Source of the DNA: Diploscapter coronatus
Taxonomy: Eukaryota; Nematoda; Chromadorea; Rhabditida; Rhabditidae
NCBI GenBank assembly: GCA_964036155.1
Contig: OZ038423.1
Coordinates: 73,733,249-73,797,248, forward strand
Reading direction: 5' to 3'
Length of the DNA: 64,000 nt
In this document: positions 11,801-25,113 of the stretch, piece by piece
How the letters are laid out: every line of letters begins with the position of its first letter
Position numbering within the stretch: the first letter of the stretch is position 1
The notes under the pieces: model-generated
The model's database searches: none
The model's input: the letters and a program-made list of their open reading frames with translations, nothing else
Told to the model about the DNA's origin: nothing
Position numbers and translations under genes: made by a program

Positions 11801-14800
11801 CTATTGCCATCAATCATTGTTTTAGTCGATATTTGTAAATGGCTTGAAACATAGAAGAACTGGTATGCTTTGTTTGATACCGTGGAATAGAGAAGACTGA
11901 CATGGCGAAAGGGAGAACCGGGAGTAAGAATTCGAAGATCAGGGACTTATTTTGGAAATTATGGAATGTAGACACGCTAACGAGTTGAGCACTAATTCAG
12001 GCTTCCCATTTTTCATAGATATACATTTTGAAACGTATCTGAAATTATATTTTTAAATATCAAAGATATCTTCAAGTTGGTTAGCACTAACTGCTGCCAA
12101 GATCATTACAAGTCACATTTCATCTTCTAGAAAGAGATTTTCTAGGACCTAACTTCCACGTCTCAAAAGTTTCGTTTCCAAACTTGAAAGTACACCGAGA
12201 CCATTAGTCATAATCGCCTATTTTCTATTTTTGTCGGACTAAAGATTAGGAACATTCTGGGTGCATCCTGAATAAGAAGGGCCTATTTTGTGAGAGTTTG
12301 TGACCGACTCAAATTCATCATAGGACTGTCTTTGTCGCCGCCCCCAATTTGATTCCCGACTAACACCGATTTTCTTATCACTGGTAAAGCTGAATTATTA
12401 GGAAGTGCTTGAAATTATTATACCAGGCGGTTTAAGTTTTCTATCTTTCAACACCAAAGAAAAACATTCTCTGGACTAATACAACCGACAATAAAAAAGA
12501 CCAATTTTCAATTTTTCAAGTGTTATCAGTTAATTATCTAATCATATGATGGGAGACGGAGCAGTAAAACAGTTGAGGATAAGATTTAATTTATCATGAG
12601 TGAAATTAGACATTATTTTCATGACACGGGTAATTTGGACAGGTTCTAAACAACTAAGCATCGAAATCGAAAAGAAACGTCCTGAAATGACATGGGGTTG
12701 CGCAATTTTAGAAAAAGAAAGGCAATAAATTAAGAAGCTTTAAGAATTGTTATGATTTTTGAGCAGAAACGGAAACGAAATAGGAAAGAAAAGAAGTGGC
12801 ATCAATTTGCGATCGTTTGCACACAAAAATAGCGAAATTGAATGAGATTGGGGAGCAAATATTTTGATGAAAAATTGGGAAATTGGAAATTAGAAATTAT
12901 GGAAAAGAAATAGAAGAAAGGATCGTTGACTCGCTAGGAAACACTAATTGAAAAAGGGGATGTTTTGATATGCTATGAGAAATATTAGAATTTATAGTCA
13001 GATTGTTTGAAAGATATTTGTTTAGACGAGATTGAGTGAGATTTGAACAATGCTATGAATTCTGACAAGCATAGTTTTCGAAATAAGTTTCAATCTGCAT
13101 TCATTTAGGTCGAAAATCTCTTCACAGAATTTCCCTATGAAAATCATATAAACTTAAAGTTCACGCTAAGCAATGTTTCAAGTAAACTTGAATCTGATAG
13201 ATACGATGCAGCTGGGTTGGTGAAATTTTTCACATGAAGGGAAGAAAAATGAAGCTAAGAAGACGAAAGTTAGGTCTGGCTTCGGCAAGTGGTTGGTGAA
13301 AGGGAAGGAAGGGAGAAGCTTGAAAGATGAAGACGCAACGAAGATGGAAAAATGACAAAGAATCGAACATTGATACGGAATCTCTTGGAAATAGTTGAAA
13401 ATTACTCTAGCCAGTTTTGATCCGCTATTCCTTACTGTTGCAGAGAATGATAAAGAATTTTGCAAGGTGGGCGAAGAAATGAGCATTTTTGAAAGACGCA
13501 TTGTTTTGGAATTTTGCATTGTGCACACGGAACAGTGTCTTTTGTTCCGAATTTAGACGTGCAAAATGAAAATTTGATGAAAATAAATGCTTCAAAAGAA
13601 TAAGAAATTTAATTGGGGATGTTTATACTTGCTAAAAGTGTCTTTTGATTGATCATATGAATTAAATACTAAAAAAAATTCAAATATGATTCAAGATGAT
13701 AGTATATTAGGTAGACACATTACATTGTGTAAGTGATACAAATGGTTATGGGCATTCGCATATTCTTTTTAGAAAAATTCTGTTATAGGCATAATCTCCG
13801 ATCTTTAGATCCAGGACTATCTTTTTCCTATATTTCCTTTTCATTCTATCTTTTTATCTTCCACCTGTAAAGCTAGAATTCTCATTCACGTGTCTTTCGC
13901 ATTCACTCCTTCTTCCATTCGATTCACTTTACAGTTTTGCTGAAAGCGTTTGATTCGAACAGGGAATGGGGGAAACTGATACGTGAGAAAAACCACCACA
14001 GGGGAATGTTAGCCAAGTTTTCCAATCGGTACGGCCTTTCACCGAACCGATTATTGATAGCACTATGGCCCCAGACCCGTGGTGATCACAGGTCTAGCAA
14101 TTTTAGGCTAATTGTAAAATTTGGCGCTGACGGATAAACTTGTTGATATATCCCAATCTGGGCTGTCGGCAGAGAACTCGCCGACAAACGTTTATAAACA
14201 CTTGCCACACGATAAAGCATGGGAGGAACAAAAGTGGTTATGATACTGCGCATGTTATATTGGATAAGGATCTAACTTTGCCGGTAGCTTTGATCTCAGA
14301 ATGTTTTTCGATATTCACTTAGTAGTAGAAAAAACTCAGCTCTCTCTCAGCAAAATCTCGTATATTTTGCGATAAAAAGCATAGGATACCAAAACACATT
14401 TTGGATCTCAGAAAATCTTATCTAGATGATCGATTTCTACGACTTCTATCACTTCTTATCATAGCATTAGCCTTCACTTTTCATTCACTCTTTCTCTTCC
14501 TCCGCGCACCCAATTTTTTGCAAATCAAAAATTCTTTCTACTTTATTATCCTTTCATTCTCTCGACTTCGAAAACTATTTCTTCAAGCGATTTTGTAGAC
14601 TAATTTCTTCCGATGTGGACACGGTAAAGTGCGGAATGATCACTGAGAAATAGCACTCAAAAATAAGAAATGGAAAGAAAAATAGGAAAAGAAAAAAATC
14701 GTCGAAATCAGTGTGATGATTTATGCACGCGACAATAAAAGTGATGCTATCAAAAGTGGGGAATTTTTGCAAATGATCAAATTTACGCAAAACCGTGTTT

Positions 14801-17800
14801 CAGGTCTATCTTTTAACATACGAACAGAGATTAAACTTTCGACTAATTTTTTCCTCCAAAGAAGGAAGAAATAAAAATTATGTCATCCTGTCTTCCTTCC
14901 CTATCTCCTATCACAAAAGGATAGCATTGAACCTATGAATTTGAGTTTATCGGGGTTTACCCTAAAATAGGGGAAGGCGATTTTATTCTCTCACAATTTT
15001 ATGGTGGTTTTTCGAATTTTGATGTTTTGCACAGGAAAATAAGGGAAAATTCGAAGTGCGAAAGTCCAAACCCTCGTCATTTCGATCATTTCGGGGTGTT
15101 TGCGAGAATTTCGGACGATGAACTTGCGGCGTCTCGGTGCAGAAAATCTACTCGATTTTACTGGGATCGTAAATTTTACGGCGAAAATAGACTAACTGAT
15201 AGGTTAACTTGGGCGTTACAGTAGGATTCTGCCATTTTTGGGAATAGGTAAAATTAGATTTTTGAAAAGTCTATCAAACTCTTGCAATAATTGCTTTAGT
15301 TTTGGATTTTTGACTTTGGGTACTGAAGAAATCGATATCAATCATAATTCTTCGTCAAGGAACTTGGCTGAAGGTTGAAGCGTAGGAAAACGTAAGTCAC
15401 CCGATTTTCTGATTTTATTGTGGTGAAACGCGCCGTTTTGCGGACTTGTCAAATCATTGTCAAATTGTCATTCCACCTAAAGGGAGTGACAATCGAAATG
15501 ATAGCATCAATATTTGGGTGTACGATGAACTTGAATTTCGAGTAAATGCAAGTTAAGGGCAGGGAGCTCTTCATTTGCTATGAAATTGTAAATTTTGGGG
15601 ATCGAAAATAATCACTTTCACGAAAAAAATCTTTCTTCCAATAATTGCGAACAAATTTTTCAGAAAATGATTAAATTTTGCCTTGGACAAAATTTGGGGC
15701 AAATGATTTTCATATTCTTCGATCAAAAAATCAAATTTTCATTCTTGGAAAATAAAAATGAAGCTTCCAGAAATAGGCCGAAAAATCCTTCTCACTCTAT
15801 ATTTAGCAAAAAAAATAAGAGCCTTTATGCAAAGATTTAGAGAGCCTTATTTACACTGAAAATATCACGAAAACTATACTTTGATGTGCACTTGCAAGTA
15901 CACACTTCTGTTATTTATCATTTGCAAAATCAGAGAACCGAACAAAATAATCTCTAATCATATGCATAAACATATCAATGTGAAAATCGGCTGAAATAAT
16001 CTACAACCAATTTTTATTTATGTCGAAATATATTTAGAATTTTTGTTTATTTTGCTAGTGCCTGCCAAAAATTCAATTCGTAAAATGGGGGATTTTTGGA
16101 AAATCGGGGTGCTGCAAGAATGAAGATAGGAAAATGACGTGATGGAAAATGGAAATGGAATAAATTTATCGTCGTTCTCAAAATAAATCGAGAGAAGACA
16201 ACATTTTTATGGGTTAATTGCGCTAGGGTAGAAAAACGGGATACCGTATCTGAGGAAGTGGTGTGTGAGACGGAGTAAATTCTTTGAAGAAAGTTTTTAT
16301 TGAATGGATAGAATAGGTTTCCAGAAATATTTTTTATCTACTAACATTGCAAGAGATAGTGTTTGGTCTATATAGATAGGAATTGTTGAAATTTGAACTG
16401 ACCTTCGAGCAAAAGATATTAGAGAAGCTAACATTCTTTGATTTTTCAAAGTCAATTTTTGACTGGCGTTGAATAATTTTTGCAAATCTAAAGTTGCATC
16501 GGAAAGATTTCAAAACATGTTTATTCGGCAAAATTCTCTTCCCATATAATCCAAATTTTATTTCCTAACCAAAAACTAAAAAGAACAGTTGAGCCTTTTC
16601 CATATTCTAAAGTGAGAGCTCTTGATGTGTGCTTTGGGGAAGCCCTTTGTTGATCAAATTTTCGCGCAGAGGTTCACGTTTTCTGCTTTGTTCGATCACT
16701 CAAATGGGGAGACCCCTTGTACGTCAATTGATAAGCATTCTGCGATACTTTATAGCATCAAACTCGAACATTATCCAAGACGGTTTTTCATTTTCTACCA
16801 TTTATTACATGATAAGTATTTTTCTAACTTCTTCTCTAAATTGTGGAGCAGGAAAATCATATGTTTAGGAAAAGCTGATAAAACCTGATCATTACCCAAA
16901 AATCCTGTTTATTCGAAAAATTCCCCTAGAGGCGTCTGGAACTCGGCCAAACCATTTCGTAGAGCCCTTTATGGCGAAAAATAGCCATATGATGCAAGAG
17001 CGGCAAGTGATAAGCAAATAGAGAATAGGACTCTGGCAGAATTTAGGCCTAACAGCTCTCTTTTCGCTATTCTAATGCATGTGAAAAGCGATTTCTAGAT
17101 GTCTGAAAACAGGCTCCAGAAAGACCATTTCTTATCAGAAATGGAAATTTATGCGAGTTTGGAAAGGAAAAACGAAATAACAAAGGACATTTTTGAGGGA
17201 ATGGCTCACATGTTTCGCATTATTTGGGAACTTTTGAAATTTTATGAAAATTTTAGAAAATTCGGTGTTGACCAGGGATTTATATTGATGGGAAAGATAT
17301 TTTGGAAAAAAAATTCATATAAGAAGTCGATTCTTTTTAGGTTGTTTAGTTAACAAAGTAAAAATCAACCCAAACAAAATACCACCAAATTTTAAAGTGA
17401 CTTGAATATGCCAAGCTACGAAATTTTTAGGCGTATTCCAGGGATTTGACGTTAGAAGTAGTCAGTTTTTGAATTGATTTAGTTAACAAACTAAGTTAAT
17501 ACAAAATAAATAGAAGTTTAATTTTTAAAAATTGATTTTGCGGAAACTTCATTAGACTTATCCCTGAATCTGACTTAAGTATCAATTCAATTTGAGGCAT
17601 TACTGCTTATCGAATAATTTTAACTTTGAGCATTTCATTCGGAAAGTTTGTTTTATCAGGAATCTTTAAATAATTACACTAAGTTCTCATAAAATATCCT
17701 CCTCAACTCTGTTCAATCCTTCGGGAACTTGTAGAGTAAAATCAAAAATATTATAGTGTAGTTGCAGAGCTTTTGGTTTATTTTATTATTGTCTGTTCCA

Positions 17801-20277
17801 AATTTGGTCGGGCGCCATTTTGCCGCTGGCTTCTTCACGTTTTTTCTCACGTGCCCTTTGCCTTTGCCAGGATCACTTATCAGCTTTCAACTTATCATTT
17901 GTCACTGTTTTGCAAGCTGATAGTTGAATATGACTGGACACAAAATAGAGGTAATTACTGATAAAAGAATACTAGATTGATCGATTTTTAGAAATAAGTA
18001 AATCTGGGGGTTTGCAAAAAGAATATAACTTTGACTAGTGATCAATGTATTATACTGACTTATTGGTTTTGAGAATTACTTTAAAGTTGTAAAAATCTTG
18101 CACATATCTCGTAGAGACCTTTTACAAGTTTAAAGACGATGGATCTCTACTAGTTTCAATTCCGCTGCTAACTTGACTAAAGTGGTATATTCGATCTAAC
18201 AGCGAAACACATTTGCAAACTTCTGATTATTCATCCACTCGAAAATCATGGAGTGTTTTTGAAAAGCATCACTTGAACTTTGCAAAATAATAACTCACTG
18301 AAAAACGTGCAAAAATAAAGACGACGATGAGTTTGTCGCTTTTGCTCTGAACAATGTTTGTTTTTTGCGTGATGAGTTTCAGAGTTTGGGTGCATCGGTG
18401 CGTGAAGATTCACGCACAAACACACATGCACATGAATTCGTGATTTACGGGGGTGTGAGTTGGCATAAAAATAGCCCGGCCTTAGCCGAATACTGCAAAT
18501 AATCCAGGGAAAATCCCTTTATATGATAAAAATGGCAACAAATCTGCTAGTGTATTCTAAAATAAGCCAATGAAATTAGCGAAAATAGGTAATCTCACAT
18601 CATTTACCCGAATTTTCGGGGGATTAAAATAGTAAACAGACGAATTCGTGTGAAAAATGTATCTCTAAACGAAGGTTTATTTAATTCTAGAAAAAATAAT
18701 AGGCTAACTTTTCCAAATACGATTTTTCTTCCTTTTATCTTTCATCAATAGTCTTTCGCCCTATAGCCCAAATTACCGTTTCCTAAAGGCGAGTTTCACG
18801 TGCGAACCTACTGATTTTACTCGTTAAACCTTCCTCTTCTTTTAGCAGAAATTGCATCACGTCATGTGTATTTGCAAGGGAATGACAGACAATATGAGTG
18901 AAATGGGGGAGGGGGGTCACGCACTCAGGAAAACGGGAAAATACTCGAACCGACTGAAAGGGGACTTGTAAAACAAACGAATAATAACTGATTCTGAATG
19001 GGTAAATTTAGAAGTTATTGAACTATCACATCATTCTCCAAAGATAAAACAACATGTGATTGAGAAAACGACATAGGTGAGGAGGGACTTGCAAAGATTT
19101 TCTTCTCTGTAAATACTAAAAATCTAAAATTATTTGGAGAAGTTTCAAAAAGCAGGCTTTTATTTAGCGCGCATAGGATAGAATATCTTTCTGATATTCG
19201 AGTTGTCACCAAATTAGTAAATAGTTGGGATCTATAAACGATTTGTCATTCTGAAAGGCTGGCACTTATCAAGTTATGTTTCTGAGAGAAATAATTGGAT
19301 GAACTTTCAAACTAATTGGAACTCATTTTCTTTAAGATCTTGCAAAATTCTACAGATCGAAAATTGAATAAATAAGTTACAAACAACTTTTATATTGCAT
19401 TGATTTTTCGACTGTGATCAAAGGATAGTTTATTGACCTAGACAATTGATATCATCAGGTCGTTATTTTGAAGATCTATAAACGATTTGCATTTTTTCTA
19501 AAATCTTTCTGACTCCAAACTGACAAATTTCACGTGCACGAACAATAGTCAAAAAGTCACGAATTTGCATAATCTTGGTTTAAAAATAAATCATTTATTC
19601 GAAAATACTTACGTTTGGCATACGAAAATCACACGATAAAACGAATTAGCGTTGAGGTTTTGAAGCAAAACTCCCAGATTTGGAAAAAATAGCAAATTTC
19701 ACTGAAAGATTTCTTTTTTCTTATCATTTTGAAAGGTTAGTCGAAATTTACGGGAAAAGATGGTTAGTTTTACATTAATCTGTCCTAGAAAATATGTAAA
19801 AGAATGACCAGAAACCCGAATCGGCAAATATTTGACAATTTACAAAATTTGAAAAGTTTTGTAATCTGTATAAAAATAATTAATTGTCAGTAGAGATGGT
19901 GAAAGAACGGTGTAAAGCTGCGAGCAATTTAATTTCCTTATAAAAGGCAACGATTTTATATAAAAAAAAAGCTTTTTTAAATCGATTTTCCTATCACAAA
20001 CAAAATAGGATGGACTTAGAATGATAATTTGATTTTTTTTTCTAAATGTAAATTCTCTACACAAGAACATTGTACAATAAGTTCTAGAAGCTTTGATATC
20101 ATTTCGATAAAACATATGTAAATTGAGGTACAATTGAAAACACTAAAAATTTGATGGAGCCCTAGAAAGCGTCATAATTAAAACTGTTATATTCATAGTT
20201 TGAGATAGTCGAAATGATGGTTTTTCTTGCAAAAACTCAAATTAGCAATGATGCCACTGAACTATACATCCATTTAT
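5831..20277. other. 14-kb gene-poor stretch
   Basis: No convincing exons were found on either strand. The stretch is mostly AT-rich, with GC-richer islands at about 7260-7620, 7840-8040, 10860-10960 and 13920-14170. These islands lack good open frames and could be promoter or enhancer DNA, or decayed repeats. A degenerate direct repeat is listed at 8046-8345. The stretch lies between the 3' end of the LRAT-like gene and the 5' end of the small minus-strand gene. It may therefore hold the latter's promoter, or distant 5' exons too short to recognise. Confidence 0.45.
8046..8345. repeat. Degenerate direct repeat, period near 125 bases
   Basis: A module containing AGGTACAA, then a TTTA stretch, then GGTGGAAAA, then GAATTT-TTAGGTGCA or GAAATTTGGGTGCA occurs at about 8064-8140 and again at about 8173-8240. 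A partial third copy (TTTTTGGGTACAAG) lies near 8330. The copies are diverged and were aligned by eye only. No coding potential is seen. Confidence 0.35.
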
Positions 20278-22330
20278 CTATGATCCATATTTGGAATTTG
20301 AGCCGAAACTGAGGGTGCTGACGATTTTCGAGGAGGGAATCATCAGAGTGCAGGCAATGAGTTTCGCTGAGGATTGCATATCGTAGCTTGTAGCTACTCC
20401 TCGGGAGCATAGCGACGAGAAATGCTGACAGTTCGAGGATCGGATGTCGTAGACACGAAGTTCCTATAAAATAACCGGCTGGTTTTATAATCCTAACGTT
20501 GTTTTCAACGATAATTAACCTGGCTATACGCTATACGAGATTTTTAAGCCATGCAAGTTAGGCCTATTCTTAAACTATAGACTTGCTTACTGACTGCATT
20601 TTAGTTTAATTTTCTAACTTAGGGCTTGAAATTAACGATAATTGGCCAATTAGCCAAGTCAATTTATACAATTTATAATCCTTACATCTTTCAACCTCTC
20701 TGCTTCCTCGATAACTGTGTTTCCCGATCTGATAATCAGAGGGTGTGTAACTCGAAAAACTCTCGGAGCTACGCCTAAAAAGTGTTGTATTTTGCTTTCT
20801 TTGAAACTCAGATTTCTTACTTCCTCTTTCGATCAACGCATACACAAAATTGTCCCAATCTTCAACTAGAACATGGCCTGGAGTTCCTCGAAAAATTGTC
20901 AGGGCTGAGGCTAGGTTATTATCGCCTGAATTTTTCGATTTTTGAATTAGTTTCGACATTTTTTAAAGTTAGGTAATCATACATGGCTCTGAAATGAAGT
21001 GATAAACATATCCTTTGCCAGCATAAATTCCACTATGAAAGAACCGAATCGAAGACATCCCGATCTCTATGAACACTTCGTCACCTTAAATTTTTGCAAT
21101 TCTTGTAAGGAATAGCAAATAAATAGCAGTGGATCTAAAGATTCAGGTAAAATCTGCTTCACTTTTGAAACCTAAGCAAAGTGTTAAAATTTGAGGCTTA
21201 TTGCTGCTTGAACACCGATCCCTTTCTTGAAACTTATTTCTACCATAAATAACTTGTATATTGTTAATGTTATCGTTCAGAATAGTGAAACAACAATTTT
21301 TAACGTATCTGTAACTCGCCTTTAGTGAGAAACTTGTCGGGATCGTCGTGAACATCCTCCGGGATAAGATCTAATTGTAGCGCTTCTTTTGTATACGGTA
21401 TTTGAACTCCTTTCGGCTAAATTTAGAAATTTTCGTGAAAATAACGTCTTTAAAACTCCTTGCCTGATCTCCCAAGGATAGCATCTCTTGTTTGGCTAGT
21501 GTATCGGTTAACCGTTCCACGAATTCTTTAGCCTCTTCCAGGGTCTGAATTCCTGAGATCTTCATAGGCTCAGATATAAAGGGTCGATTTCTCATGTTGG
21601 CAGTGATCATATTTGTCTGAAAATATCGATAGCTATACTAATTTTGAACTGGCTAATTACCGTATATCCTCCCATCATACGCTTCTTCACGACTAGAACA
21701 TAATATTGGCCCAGAGCGGTGATGCCGAACCTATATTGTTGGTTTAAAACTAATTTTTGAGTGACTTGATTTTGGATTATTCACCCATTGCTGACTATTT
21801 TAAAATTTTCAAGAAATGAATCTATACATTTTGAAACTCATAATTATTGATTTGATTGTTGAATAGTTTTTACTAAAGCTATGTTGTCACGACTAATAAT
21901 ACTTTGCAGTGGGCTTGTTTGGGAAAGTTTTGAAACCTAGAGATTGTTTAAAATTTTTCATTCATATTCCCTCAATCGGTTGAAAGATTAACGTTAGCAT
22001 TTAAGAATTTTATTTATCACCTTTTTAAACATATTTTTTTTTGCAAATTTGAGGCTGCATGTACGATCTTGCTAGATCATAGAAAAAGAAACAAGAAATA
22101 GCGTGGTGTTGATACAATTGAACTTGTTGTTAAAATTTGATATCTTCTGACCTTTTGAGAACACAACTGTCCCCAAAGTAGTTAGTGACCGAGGCATCTA
22201 GTAGATCGGGAAGATTGGATGACAGCCTAGTGGAATAGGGAGATGACGTCGCGGTTGACGTCGTCGTCTCGCTCGAACGAGACGACGACGTTGAGGCTGA
22301 CGATGTCGCTGACACGACGAAAGGGGGTTC
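20278..22330 (-). CDS. LRAT/H-rev107 (NlpC/P60-superfamily) domain protein, EGL-26-like; 5' end unresolved
   Basis: Eight minus-strand exons join in frame: 22330-22152, 21730-21661, 21616-21457, 21370-21305, 21084-20983, 20925-20821, 20774-20686 and 20463-20278 (stop TAG). They encode 318 residues plus an unidentified first exon that must end in phase 0. The N-terminal part is Ser/Thr-rich. A segment with FGITALGQYYVLVV follows, then a helical stretch. The LRAT core then has GELQIRDEVFIEIG, FFHSGIYAGKGYVYHF (two domain histidines) and SSNCQHFSSLCSRG, which matches the family NC-x-HF catalytic cysteine motif. In characterised LRAT and HRASLS proteins this His/Cys site performs acyl transfer or phospholipid deacylation. 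EGL-26 of C. elegans, a vulval morphogenesis protein, belongs to this superfamily. Identity to EGL-26 specifically is inferred from family and lineage, not from alignment. A 46-base intron at 20775-20820 has no in-frame stop, so a read-through form would give a different sequence before the cysteine motif. The donor at 21456 (A|GTTTTA) is weak. Confidence 0.7.
22258..22291. repeat. Perfect 14-bp inverted repeat inside a coding exon
   Basis: ACGTCGTCGTCTCG at 22258-22271 is followed by a six-base spacer and its exact reverse complement at 22278-22291. It lies in the Ser/Thr-rich exon of the LRAT-like gene and would form a strong GC-rich hairpin in DNA or mRNA. The encoded stretch is low complexity (runs of Ser and Thr around Arg and Glu), so the palindrome may have arisen by expansion of TCG/ACG codons. 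Confidence 0.85.
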
Positions 22331-23100
22331 TGAAAATTGAAAGCGTTATTATTATTTTTTAACTTTCTATAAAAACGGAATTTGTTTGAACGAGGAAAGA
22401 AGAAAATGGATAGGATAGGATACGGTTGGTCATAAAAGCGAATATTTTCTTGAAATAGGTTGTTGGAGTTCATTTGGTTAGAAATACTTTCAATGATAAA
22501 ATAATTGGAATAGGTTCATGCTAATAAAATAAAATAAGCTCAACAATTAGGGATAAAGCGAGCTTTTCTGTAGCCATAATAACAGCACTACTACATTCGA
22601 AAAAGTAAACTCTAAGCTTCAATTCCTAGTTCACACCAAAATCTTCTTTCTCTAGACAGAACATTTGGATTCAATCTATCTAAAAATGAGAAGAGAGTAA
22701 GATACCGTAAGGATTTTCATAGGCTCCTACATAAGAACAACATCTTGTTATCTTGTTCAGTGATAGACTAGTGCGAATCTGACACGGCTTGTTTCACGTA
22801 ACTTTTCCCTTTTCTTTTCCTCGTGTCATTTTCACTTCATCTGCCTTTTTCCTAGTTTTTTCGTATTGTGGTATTCTTGCTTGCTCTCTGAATACGTGAA
22901 CAGTCGGCTGCCGGGAGACAAACCGGAATTTGTCGCTCGGAAAACGAGGAAAAAATGACTGAAATGGCTGCTGCACGCTCGACCCGTAGTGCGCGTCTTT
23001 TTGTTGTGCGGTAAATATCGATGACAGAAGAGGGAAAGCGCAAAAATCTCCGAGGGCGGAAGATTAACAAACCGCGCGCAAAGGCCTAGAATGTTTGACA
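22331..23100 (-). promoter_or_regulatory. Probable 5' region of the LRAT-like gene, with a possible first exon
   Basis: Upstream of the first certain exon (acceptor CAATTTTCAG) the minus strand has an ATG-initiated open frame at 22976-22797. It could splice at AAA|GTTACG (exon 22976-22803, phase 0), which matches the phase needed at 22330. Its composition (basic, ending in a KMTRGKEKGK-type tail) is not diagnostic and the donor is poor. The DNA at about 22,980-23,090 is GC-richer than its flanks, as many nematode promoters are. This is a positional inference only. Confidence 0.25.
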
Positions 23101-24911
23101 GAGAGACTAACGGTTATTATTTTCTAGGCAGAAAAATAAAAAAATTTAATTGAATGGAACCATCAATTTGGAAGCAATTGAATAGGAATTGTTGAAAAGA
23201 AAGAAAAAGAAAAGTGTCATTTTTAAAGCCATTGAAAGGGGTTTCGTGGAAAAGTCGGACTTTTTATAGAAATTTTAACGGTATACATTTAAAAAATCAC
23301 GGATATTCCTATCAAAATATCAAAATCAAATGTTTTAATAGCGGGAAATATTTATTTCGATGCAAACCTTAGGACATTTTGTGAAGTGATAATGCTAGGA
23401 GGCATTAAAATTGGAATCAATTTGATAAGCAGTTGGAAAGGAAGTAGGGGAACGATAAAGGAAAGGTGACAGCGAGGCAAGGCTGCTTATTTACGAAATA
23501 CCGAAATGACCATGGAATGAAATTTTATATCCCAGATAACTTTAAAGAAAGCTATTCTTCGCCATAAAGCAAAACATTTTCTAACTACTAAAAGATGACC
23601 AATAGATTTTGCGAGAAACCGTAAATTATTCAAGACGCATTTCTAGCAACCGCTTTTGAATGAAAAAATTATGAAAGATCTTCTTTCTAAAAAACATGAT
23701 TTTTTTTTCAAAACTTCAGCGTAGATCACAAAAGACTTGAATGGCCAATGCATGAAAAATTTATCTTGAGCGGTTTTCAAGAATTATTCTACTGCGATTG
23801 GTGAAATATTTGCTAGGTATTGAATATAATGGTGACCAGTGCAGAATTGTAAAGTGAGATTTATTTCAAACGACTTTCTCGAATTATTCTAAAGAGCACG
23901 ATGAAATATCTTGATTAGGTGATGACCAATCATTTTTATCAGGTGCAAAAGAGAAGGGTGACCCTGGGAGTCTTCAGGTTTTGGGACGGTAAAAATAAAG
24001 ACGCGCAACGGGGACAACGGGAAGAAAGAAGGAAGAATTGCGGCATGAATCATAAGCAAAGAGGGTTGACGAATGCACGCTTTTGGACATGTTTGGGGGC
24101 ATATAAGAGTGCATAAGAATGTGTGGGATGCAAGCCTTTTGCAACGGAATAGTAATAATATCACAGTCACGATTTGATATGGAATTGAAAATGAGCCTGA
24201 AGAATAGGAATATAAGAATTGTTTGAAATTTAAAAAAATGGATTGAATAAGATACAAAACTTCATGATAATAGCTGATAAAAGTATCAAGATAACTTTTT
24301 AGACGGTTGTCTTCGAAGAGAAATAAATGGAAGGATAGGAAATGTATCGATTATGAGAAATAGACTAATTGTATATGATATGGTATTTTGATTGATATGA
24401 GTCATGGAGTATCCATTTTATAACGCGCAATATATAGATTACGGAAATTTTTCACCATGAATGCAAATGTGCTAAATCTGTAGAATGGGTGGAGTTGAAT
24501 TGGATTTGAAATTCGAAATTTCGACGGTGGTTTGACCTAAATCTTAGACCTTAGCGAATGGGTTTATCTTTTATCAGATGTTAAATATGTAGGGATTGGT
24601 CGACGAAGAATTCCGAGCGAAAAATGGTCTCGAATGCATAAACTTAGGTATTTTCTGGTACTTATTCATCCCTTGCTCACAATAAATTTACCATTTGCGG
24701 CAAATTATCCGCTTCTCAATAGTAGCCCTTTTCCAAACCATATCTTTTTTCTGAGAGAAAGTTCTCATTCTCATTTTCTCCTTACCACAACTGGCTCGAA
24801 CAATTCGCAAGATGATGGTCCCTTTCTAGATTTTTTGCCCCGCTCATAGCTCTGTACAGCTCAGTTATGTTGAAATGCCCAATCGCCTGGTTGAGCGCGG
24901 GACCGTGTCGC

Positions 24912-25113
24912 GACTAGGGCTGGACGGAAATTTGCGGATATGAGAGTGTATCTCGCTTTCTCTGCTCCACGGACGCATTCTTTTTTCTCTATCTTATTTC
25001 CGTTTTCGTATTTCCCGGAAATTAAATGGACGAGAAAGGGGAAAAAGAAAGCGCGCGTGGAGCAGAGAAAGAGAGGCACTCTTTCATCCGCGAATTTTCG
25101 TCCAACCCTCATC
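24912..25113. repeat. Foldback element with about 75-bp arms
   Basis: Bases 24912-24987 pair with the reverse complement of 25041-25113 at about 80 percent identity by eye. Shared blocks include GAGAGTG (left) against AGAGTGC (right), CTTTCTCTGCTCCACG and GGACG-AAATT-GCGGAT. The loop is about 53 bases. No coding potential is convincing. It is unrelated in sequence to the foldback at 801-1163. A non-autonomous inverted-repeat element or a structured transcript is possible. Confidence 0.7.

Noticed and set aside
20606..20959. Single 117-residue minus-strand frame read as one exon
   Set aside because: It spans two introns of the LRAT-like gene. The spliced reading fits the family and the neighbouring phases.
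22794..23070. Minus-strand frames upstream of the LRAT-like gene as separate genes
   Set aside because: Too short, with no domain. At most one is the gene's first exon, which is recorded with low confidence.
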